Shown here: piece by piece, positions 58,903 through 64,000 of the stretch
How positions within the stretch are numbered: the first letter of the stretch is position 1
How the letters are laid out: each line of letters opens with the position of its first letter
Assembly: GCF_013201035.1 (NCBI RefSeq)
Contig: NZ_CP053707.1
Location: forward strand, 124,001 to 188,000
Reading direction: 5' to 3'
DNA: 64,000 bases
DNA from: Arthrobacter sp. NEB 688
Lineage (GTDB): Bacteria > Actinomycetota > Actinomycetes > Actinomycetales > Dermatophilaceae
The notes under the pieces: model-generated
What the model saw: the letters and a program-made list of their open reading frames with translations, nothing else
Told to the model about the DNA's origin: nothing
The model's database searches: none
Position numbers and translations under genes: made by a program

Positions 58903-59742
58903 ATGCCCTCCGTCCTCGTCACCGGAGCCGGCCGCGGCATCGGCCGCGCCATCACCGAGCACCTGAGCGCCCGCGGCTGGGAGGTCCACGCCACCGCCCG
59001 CTCCGCCGCCGCCCTCGCCGAGCTCGCCACCCTCCCCCGCGTGCACCCGATCGACCTCGACGTCACCGACCGCGCGGCGGTCGGCGCCCTCGCCGAGCGC
59101 CTGCCCGAGCGGCTCGACGGCGTCGTCAACAACGCGGGCATCATCGTCAACGGGCCGCTCGAGGCCGTCGCCGTCGACGACCTGGCCCACCAGCTCGACG
59201 TCAACGTCGTCGCGCAGGTCGCGGTCACCCAGGCCGTCCTGCCGCTGCTGCGCGCGGCGCACGGCCGCATCGTGTTCATGTCGTCGACGAGCGGCCGGTA
59301 CGCCGTGCCCGGCACGGGCGCCTACAACGCGTCCAAGTTCGCGCTCGAGGCCGTCGGCGACGCGCTGCGGATGGAGCTGCGCCCGTGGGACATCCGCGTC
59401 TCGCTCGTCGAGCCGGGCCCCATCGACACCGGCATGTGGGGCGATGTCGAGGCCGCCCACGACCGGATGGCGGCCGGCTTCACCCCCGAGCACCGCGCCC
59501 TCTACGCCGAGCACCTCGCCGGGACGCGCAAGCTCCTCTCGACCCTCGCGAAGCAGACCTCGGACCCCGCCAAGGTCGCCGAGGTCGTCCTCCACGCGCT
59601 CACGGCACGACGGCCGCGGCGGCGCTACCTCCTCGACGCGTCGAGCCGGGCGCAGGTCGCGTTCACGAGCCTGGCCCCCGCGTCGCTCACCGACGCGGTC
59701 CTCTCGGCCGCGACGACGAGCCGGGCGACCCGGTCGTCGTGA
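58903..59742 (+). CDS. SDR-family oxidoreductase (279 aa)
   Basis: Classical short-chain dehydrogenase: SVLVTGAGRGIGRAITEHL, GVVNNAGIIVNGPLEAV, catalytic Ser in VFMSSTSGRYAVPG, and AYNASKFALEAVGDAL (Tyr and Lys), then VEPGPIDTGMW. The extended C-terminus of about 70 residues is common in the branch that acts on hydroxysteroids or retinoid-like alcohols. Starts 30 bp after the hydrolase gene in the same operon. Confidence 0.9.
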   Translation: MPSVLVTGAGRGIGRAITEHLSARGWEVHATARSAAALAELATLPRVHPIDLDVTDRAAVGALAERLPERLDGVVNNAGIIVNGPLEAVAVDDLAHQLDVNVVAQVAVTQAVLPLLRAAHGRIVFMSSTSGRYAVPGTGAYNASKFALEAVGDALRMELRPWDIRVSLVEPGPIDTGMWGDVEAAHDRMAAGFTPEHRALYAEHLAGTRKLLSTLAKQTSDPAKVAEVVLHALTARRPRRRYLLDASSRAQVAFTSLAPASLTDAVLSAATTSRATRSS

Positions 59743-59821
59743 GGACGGCTGTGGGACGATGCCGCTGCCCGGCCGGCCCCACCGCGCCGGCCGCCCCGAC
59801 CCGTTCCCGCAGGAGCACCCG

Positions 59822-60415
59822 ATGACGCCCCCGCCGCCCGGACGCCGCGAGCGCAACAAGCAGGAGAAGCTCGAGCGCATCGTCGCGGCCGCCTCGACCC
59901 TGTTCGCCGAGCACGGCGTCGACGACGTGACGACGCAGCAGATCGCCGAGGCCGCCGACATCGGCACGGGCACGCTGTTCCTCTACGCGCGGACCAAGGG
60001 CGAGCTCCTCCTCCTGGTTCAGAACACCCACTACGAGGCCGCCCTCGTGCAGGGTCGGGCGGCGGCCGAGCAGGCGGACGACGCGGTCGGGGCCGTCGTC
60101 GCCCTCCTCGCGCCGGTCGTCGCGTGCAACCGGGCCCACGTCGGCAACGGCCGGGTCTACCTGCGCGAGATGCTCTTCGGTGACCCCGAGGTGCCCGGGC
60201 ACGCCGCGGCCGTCGCGATCGTCGCCGAGACCGACCGGGCGACGGTCGACCTGATCCGCCGGTGGACCGACGCCGACGAGGCCGAGGCCGCGCGGCAGGC
60301 GGGCGTCATCTCGGCGGCCATGTACGTGACGATGGCCGCCGCCCCCGAGGAGGCGCCGGTCGACGACGTCGTCGAGGCCGTCCGCCGGTCCGTCGCGACG
60401 GTGCTGCACGTCTGA
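59822..60415 (+). CDS. TetR-family transcriptional regulator (197 aa)
   Basis: N-terminal helix-turn-helix: RIVAAASTLFAEHGVDDVTT, QQIAEAADIGTGTLFLYART, KGELLLLVQ. The C-terminal ligand-binding domain (LREMLFGDPEVPGHAAAVA) is helical. It is the last gene of the operon whose promoter carries a 34-bp palindrome, so a simple feedback circuit is likely: the inducer frees the promoter and raises both enzymes and repressor. Ligand unknown. A strong terminator follows. Confidence 0.9.
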   Translation: MTPPPPGRRERNKQEKLERIVAAASTLFAEHGVDDVTTQQIAEAADIGTGTLFLYARTKGELLLLVQNTHYEAALVQGRAAAEQADDAVGAVVALLAPVVACNRAHVGNGRVYLREMLFGDPEVPGHAAAVAIVAETDRATVDLIRRWTDADEAEAARQAGVISAAMYVTMAAAPEEAPVDDVVEAVRRSVATVLHV

Positions 60416-60452
60416 CCGTCCACCCTCGGCGGCCTCACCCCGGGCACACGGA

Positions 60453-60492
60453 ACGGCGCCCCGCCCGACCTGGTGGTCGGACGGGGCGCCGT
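60453..60492. terminator. Long hairpin terminator (18-bp stem, one mismatch)
   Basis: ACGGCGCCCCG-C-CCGACC pairs with GGTCGG-A-CGGGGCGCCGT around a TGGT tetraloop. It can end the TetR operon from the left and a leftward RNA from the right. Confidence 0.8.
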
Positions 60493-60499
60493 GGTGTCG

Positions 60500-60800
60500 G
60501 TCCGGCGGCTGCGGCGTCGGCTCCCCCTGCGGAGCGTGGCCAGGCCGCCCGGCCTGGAGTCCGTCCCACCGCGGGCCCCTGCGCCCTGGGTGGATGGCCT
60601 GCGCTCACGGTCCTCCGCCCTGCACGGAGTGGGTGAGCTTCGACCCGAACTGCTGCATTCACTTGTCGTCCCGAAGACTTCTCGGGTGGCTTCCCTGCCA
60701 AGCCCTGAGGGCTCTCGCAGACCGGCGTCCGGTGGGCCCCTGCAGATCCACCGACTTTCCTTCCTGCTGACGACGACTTTACCCGGGCTTTACCTTCGGC
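60500..60800 (-). ncRNA. Candidate structured noncoding RNA (leftward)
   Basis: A roughly 300-bp gene-free stretch with many local hairpins when read leftward: CGGTGG/CCACCG, CCGGACGCCGG, AGCCCTCAGGGCT, CCCGA/TCGGG and CTCCG/CGGAG. It contains purine-rich single-stranded segments (GCAGGAAGGAAAGTCGG) and a tandem GGTAAAGCCCGGGTAAAG at the proposed 5' end, and it runs into an 18-bp hairpin at 60492-60453. It is less GC-biased than its surroundings and carries no plausible protein. I do not recognise RNase P RNA, tmRNA, SRP RNA or a known riboswitch; a 6S-like (Ms1-type) RNA cannot be excluded. Boundaries and strand are estimates. Confidence 0.4.
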
Positions 60801-60902
60801 GCCCCGGATTCAGGCCCGGGGCGACGAGGATCGCCCGAACGGATGAGTCACAAACCTCCGCTGCCGTGCCACGCATCCGGAAGATTCTGGCGCGGCGAAG
60901 GG

Positions 60903-61355
60903 TCAGGGCATGCGGACGAGGCAGGTGGTGCTCGCGTGCGCGAGCAGCCGCCCGGCGGCGTCGAGGAGGCGGCCCTCGGCCGTCGACTGCGTGCGGCCTC
61001 GGTGCAGCACCGTGCCGACGGCGCGGACCGGCCCGGTGCCGGGGCGCATCGGGCGCAGGTAGTGGACGGTGAGCTGGGCGGTCGTGTAGTCGGCGCCGGC
61101 CGGCAGGGTGGTGTGCACCGCGCAGCCCATGCACGAGTCGAGCAGGGTGGCCGCGACACCGCCGTGGACGGTCCCGAGCGGGTTGAGCATCCGCTCGTCC
61201 GGGGTGAGGACGAAGACCGCCGTGCCGTCCTCGACCGACTCGAGGTCCATCCCGAGGAGGGTGGCGATGCTCGGCGGCGGCAGGAGGCCGGACGCGACCC
61301 GTTGCATCACCTCGAGGCCGGAGAGCGTGGCGAGGCCGCCCGCCGCGGCGCTCAC
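60903..61355 (-). CDS. PaaI/YdiI-type hotdog thioesterase (150 aa)
   Basis: Single hotdog domain: PPPSIATLLGMDLESVEDGT, the active-site segment NPLGTVHGGVAATLLDSCMG (His and Asp), and AQLTVHYLRPMRPGTGPVRA. Such enzymes hydrolyse aromatic or medium-chain acyl-CoA. The GTG at 61353-61355 overlaps the stop of the MFS gene (GTGA), so it is the second gene of that operon. Confidence 0.9.
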   Translation of the reverse strand: MSAAAGGLATLSGLEVMQRVASGLLPPPSIATLLGMDLESVEDGTAVFVLTPDERMLNPLGTVHGGVAATLLDSCMGCAVHTTLPAGADYTTAQLTVHYLRPMRPGTGPVRAVGTVLHRGRTQSTAEGRLLDAAGRLLAHASTTCLVRMP

Positions 61356-62785
61356 GGCCGGGCCCCGACGGCCGCCGGGGCGGCGAGGCTGTCGTGAGCC
61401 GAACCGCGGCGGGGCAGGGCGAGGGCCGCGACCGACGTGAGCACGCCGCAGAGCACGAGCATCACCCAGACGCCGCGGAAGTCGCCGGCAGTGGTCGTCG
61501 CGGTGACGGTACCGAGGATCGCGACCGTCAGGGCCACGCCGAAGGTCGCGCCGAGCTGCCGGATCGCCTGGTTGACGGCGGCGCCGGCGCCGAGGTCGTC
61601 CCGCGGGAGGCCCTGCACCGCAGCGCTCGTCAGCTGCGGGAGCACCAGGGCCACCCCGAGCCCCGAGAGCAGGGATGCGGGGAGCAGCTCGGTGACGTAC
61701 GCGGGGCGGTCGCCGAGGCCGGTGAGCAGCAGCAGGCCGCCGGCGGCGTAGAGCAGTCCGCCGGGCACGAGCAGGGTGCGCTGGCCGTGGCGGGCGGCGA
61801 CACGACCGAAGACCGGCGCGAGGGCCATGACGACGACCGGCCCGGGCATCATCGCCATCCCGGCGCGGACGATGCCGTACTGCCAGACCGCCAGCGTGAA
61901 CTGGACGAGCGCGAAGAACATGGCGGTGAACCCGATGGTGAAGGCCGCGGTGGCGATGTTGGCCCAGCGCACCGACGGGGTCGCGAAGATCGTCAGGTCG
62001 AGTGCGGGGTGCGGCACGGCGAGGGTGCGCCGGACGAACGCGGCGAGGACGACGAGGCCGCCGGCGAGGACGCCCAGCGTGGCCGGCGAGGCCCATCCCC
62101 ACCGGTCGCTCTGGACGATGCCGAGGGCCAGCAGGGTGAGGCCGCCGGCGAGCAGGACGATGCCGAGCGGGTCGGGGAAGCGGGCCCGCGAGGCCTCGCG
62201 CGACTCGGGCAGGAGGCGGGCGCCGAGGACGAGCGCGAGCAGCCCGACGGGCACGTTGACGAGGAAGGCCGCCCGCCAGTCCCAGGTCTGCACGAGGACC
62301 GCGCCGAGGGCGGGGCCGGCGGCGGCCGCGAGCGCACCGGACGCACCCCAGACCGCGACGGCGACCGGGACGCGGGCGGGCGGGAAGACCGAGAGGACGA
62401 GGGCGAGCGAGGCGGGGACGAGCGCGGCGGCGCCGAGCGCCTGGACCACGCGGAGCACGACGAGGAGGCCGGCCGACGGGGCCAGCGCGCAGAGGACGGA
62501 GGCGAGCGTGAAGGCCACGAGCCCGACGAGGAAGACCCGCCGCCGCCCGAAGCGGTCGGCCATCCGGCCCGCCGGGACCAGCGCGGCCGCGAGCGCGATC
62601 GTGTACGCCGAGAGGGTCCACGACATCGTCGCGAAGGACACCGTCGGGAAGCTGCGGCGCATGTCGTCGAAGGCGACGAACAGCACCTGCGCGTCGAGGA
62701 AGACCATGAACACGGCGAGGCTGGCGACGGCGACGACCGCCCAGGGGTCGACCGGGCGGCGCGCTGCCGCGGCGTGAGCGTCCAT
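61352..62785 (-). CDS. MFS transporter, DHA2 (14-helix) drug-efflux type
   Basis: A 477-residue proton-coupled efflux protein. It has DAQVLFVAFDDMRRSFP in helix 1 (DHA2 motif with the membrane Asp), AGRMADRFGRRRVFLVGLVA (MFS motif A), and GPALGAVLVQTWDWRAAFLV (motif C, antiporter type) followed by NVPVGLLALVLGARLLPESR. Divergent from an HxlR regulator with a shared palindromic promoter, so it is probably induced by a toxic compound. It shares an operon with a thioesterase. Confidence 0.92.
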   Translation of the reverse strand: MDAHAAAARRPVDPWAVVAVASLAVFMVFLDAQVLFVAFDDMRRSFPTVSFATMSWTLSAYTIALAAALVPAGRMADRFGRRRVFLVGLVAFTLASVLCALAPSAGLLVVLRVVQALGAAALVPASLALVLSVFPPARVPVAVAVWGASGALAAAAGPALGAVLVQTWDWRAAFLVNVPVGLLALVLGARLLPESREASRARFPDPLGIVLLAGGLTLLALGIVQSDRWGWASPATLGVLAGGLVVLAAFVRRTLAVPHPALDLTIFATPSVRWANIATAAFTIGFTAMFFALVQFTLAVWQYGIVRAGMAMMPGPVVVMALAPVFGRVAARHGQRTLLVPGGLLYAAGGLLLLTGLGDRPAYVTELLPASLLSGLGVALVLPQLTSAAVQGLPRDDLGAGAAVNQAIRQLGATFGVALTVAILGTVTATTTAGDFRGVWVMLVLCGVLTSVAALALPRRGSAHDSLAAPAAVGARP

Positions 62786-62807
62786 GGACGAGGACGCTAG
62801 ACCCCGT

Positions 62808-62855
62808 GGTTGAGAAACTCAACCGTTTGATGGATGAAGTCAACCTGCCTACGAT
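62808..62855. promoter_or_regulatory. Divergent promoter with HxlR operator and leaderless -10
   Basis: GGTTGAG-AAA-CTCAACC (62808-62824) is a perfect palindrome beside the MFS gene. Next to it TTTGAT (62826-62831), 18 bases, TACGAT (62850-62855) forms a promoter ending six bases before the GTG of the HxlR gene, so that mRNA is probably leaderless. Half-sites TTTGA and GTCAACC flank the spacer and may be a second, weaker operator. Confidence 0.7.
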
Positions 62856-62861
62856 GGCGGT

Positions 62862-63518
62862 GTGCCCCACAAGAGCTACGACCAGTACTGCGGGATCGCG
62901 GCCGCGCTCGACGTCGTCGGCGACCGCTGGACGCTGCTGGTCCTGCGCGAGCTCTCGTTCGGGCGGCGGCGCTTCACCGACCTGCGCACCGGCCTGCCGG
63001 GCATCGCGTCCAACCTGCTGACCGACCGGCTGCGCGACCTCGAGGACGCCGGGCTCGTCGAGCAGCAGGAGCTGCCCGCGCCGGCGGCCCGCACGGTCTA
63101 CGCGCTGACGGCCGACGGCCGGCGCATCGGCCCGGTGCTCGCGGCGCTGGCGAAGTTCGGGCTGCCGATGCTCGACGACCCCGTCGACGGCGGAGTCCGC
63201 CCGCGGACGGCGGTGCACGGGGTGCTGGCGCCCCTGCTCGACGGTGTCGCCGCGGCGGGGCGCGACCTGCTCGTGCGGTTCGAGCTGGACGGCGAGGAGC
63301 TCTGGCTCCAGGTCCGGGGCGGCCGGCTCGAGCGCGCCGACCGCACGGCCCGCCCCGACCTGGTCCTCACCGGTTCGGCCGCGGCCCTCGTCGAGCTCTG
63401 CCGTGGCACGGCCGACCTCGCGACGCTGTCACCGCGGATCACGGTGCGCGGGAGCCGAGCCGCGCAGAAGACGTTCCGCGAGCTCTTCCCCGTCGCGCAG
63501 GCTGTCCCGACCGCCTGA
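62862..63518 (+). CDS. HxlR-family regulator with a C-terminal SCP2-like domain (218 aa)
   Basis: The N-terminal 105 residues are a HxlR winged helix (YCGIAAALDVVGDRWTLLVL, RELSFGRRRFTDLRTGLPGI, ASNLLTDRLRDLEDAGLVEQ). The C-terminal 100 residues (LLVRFELDGEELWLQVRGGR, ARPDLVLTGSAAALVELCRG, ITVRGSRAAQKTFRELFP) resemble a sterol-carrier-type pocket, suggesting that it binds a hydrophobic ligand. Divergent from the efflux pump operon, which it likely represses. The GTG start immediately follows the -10 region. Confidence 0.92.
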   Translation: MPHKSYDQYCGIAAALDVVGDRWTLLVLRELSFGRRRFTDLRTGLPGIASNLLTDRLRDLEDAGLVEQQELPAPAARTVYALTADGRRIGPVLAALAKFGLPMLDDPVDGGVRPRTAVHGVLAPLLDGVAAAGRDLLVRFELDGEELWLQVRGGRLERADRTARPDLVLTGSAAALVELCRGTADLATLSPRITVRGSRAAQKTFRELFPVAQAVPTA

Positions 63519-63525
63519 CGACGCG

Positions 63526-63554
63526 CCTGCCGGGAGTCAGGGTCTCCCGGCAGG
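63526..63554. terminator. Hairpin terminator between HxlR and the converging SDR gene
   Basis: Eleven-bp perfect stem CCTGCCGGGAG with a seven-base loop. Confidence 0.8.
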
Positions 63555-63574
63555 TCCGCCCTCCACGACCGGCC

Positions 63575-64000
63575 TCAGCCGGCCGTGATGCCGCCGTCGA
63601 TGACGAGCTCGGAGCCGGTCACCCACGACGCCTCGTCCGAGGCCAGGTAGAGGACGCCCCAGGCGATGTCCATCGGCTCGCCCGGACGGCCGAGCGGGTG
63701 GACGGCGGAGAGCGCCTCGAAGAACGCCTGCCGGTCGCCGGTGTTGTCGCCGAGGAACTGGACCATCGGCGTCCACGTGTAGCTCGGGTGCACGGAGTTG
63801 ACCCGGATCTTGTAGCCGGCCTTCGCGACGTGCAGGGCCGCCGACTTGGTGAACAGCCGCACGGCGCCCTTCGAGGCGTTGTACGCAGCGAGGTTCTCGA
63901 TGCCGACGAGCCCGGCGATCGAGGAGATGTTGACGATGGAGCCGCCCTTCGGGTCCTGGTCCTTCATGACCCGGATGGCCTCGCGGGTGCCGAGGAAGAC
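63575..64000 (-). CDS. SDR-family oxidoreductase, C-terminal 141 residues (5' end outside the window)
   Basis: The leftward frame is open to the right edge. It shows IVNISSIAGLVG with the catalytic Ser, AAYNASKGAVRLFTKSAAL with Tyr and Lys, VNSVHPSYTWTPMV, HPLGRPGEPMDIAWGVLYLA and the C-terminal VTGSELVIDGGITAG. This is the layout of cyclohexanol/3-hydroxysteroid-type dehydrogenases. The N-terminal cofactor loop is missing because the gene continues past base 64000. Confidence 0.93.
   Translation of the reverse strand, partial: VFLGTREAIRVMKDQDPKGGSIVNISSIAGLVGIENLAAYNASKGAVRLFTKSAALHVAKAGYKIRVNSVHPSYTWTPMVQFLGDNTGDRQAFFEALSAVHPLGRPGEPMDIAWGVLYLASDEASWVTGSELVIDGGITAG

Noticed and set aside
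60500-60800. RNase P RNA, tmRNA or SRP RNA
   Set aside because: None of the universally conserved blocks is present (for example GAGGAAAGTCC of RNase P or the tmRNA tag frame and tRNA-like end).
60473-61072. A 199-codon rightward frame over the candidate RNA region
   Set aside because: It runs into the opposite strand of the thioesterase gene, is Arg-rich without recognisable motifs, and has a poor start context.

Overview
This window is about 64 kb of very GC-rich DNA from an actinobacterium, most probably a member of the Intrasporangiaceae or a close relative (genus not assignable from sequence alone). The grounds are the codon bias, the many GTG starts, a groEL that stands alone behind CIRCE operators, DUF3263, DUF3349, ACR3, AccD3-like and HxlR genes, and a pitA / small membrane protein / DUF3349 order that I recall from Mycobacterium. 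It looks chromosomal: I see no insertion sequence, integrase, phage gene, CRISPR array, tRNA or rRNA.

0-17.5 kb. The 5' part of a heat-shock groEL (leftward) is preceded by two CIRCE boxes. Then come the pitA phosphate-transport operon, a DUF3263 gene, a PLP decarboxylase with a HAD phosphatase, an arsenic cassette (arsR diverging from arsI-acr3-arsC), ung with an SGNH hydrolase, an acyl-CoA dehydrogenase, a lipoprotein, an MFS carrier, a MarR/VOC divergent pair with two perfect operators, and gabT with an SDR dehydrogenase.

17.5-36.8 kb. A response regulator and its likely sensor kinase converge tail to tail and overlap. They are followed by galM with a tandem palindromic repeat at its 3' end, a flavin monooxygenase and alcohol dehydrogenase pair divergent from a GAF-domain regulator, a sulfite-oxidase-like molybdoprotein with a flavin reductase, a zinc-ribbon membrane protein, a four-gene double ABC exporter, and a two-gene unit with an 806-residue zinc phospholipase C-like protein.

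36.8-50 kb. A GntR-controlled operon joins a MatC-type dicarboxylate carrier, a CaiB-type CoA transferase and a fused carboxyltransferase (a plausible malonate route). DUF4177 and bioY follow. Then comes a LacI-controlled sugar or polyol island: binding protein, ATPase, permease and zinc dehydrogenase on one side, LacI and an FGGY kinase on the other.

50-64 kb. A 0.66 kb tandem array of G-rich-loop hairpins abuts a three-gene two-component operon (LuxR regulator, lone receiver, PAS kinase). Beyond it are a secreted VanY-like peptidase, an HxlR regulator facing a frameshifted aldo/keto reductase, a TetR-controlled detoxification-type operon with a perfect operator over its promoter, a candidate structured RNA, an MFS/thioesterase operon divergent from an HxlR regulator, and the 3' part of an SDR gene.

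The most unusual feature is the noncoding DNA. At least five families of palindromic elements lie between genes: a 55-bp family in three copies, a ~50-bp family in three copies with compensating stem changes, a 34-bp element in four tandem copies that also copies the end of galM, the ~270-bp hairpin array, and several singletons. None is explained by the genes beside it.
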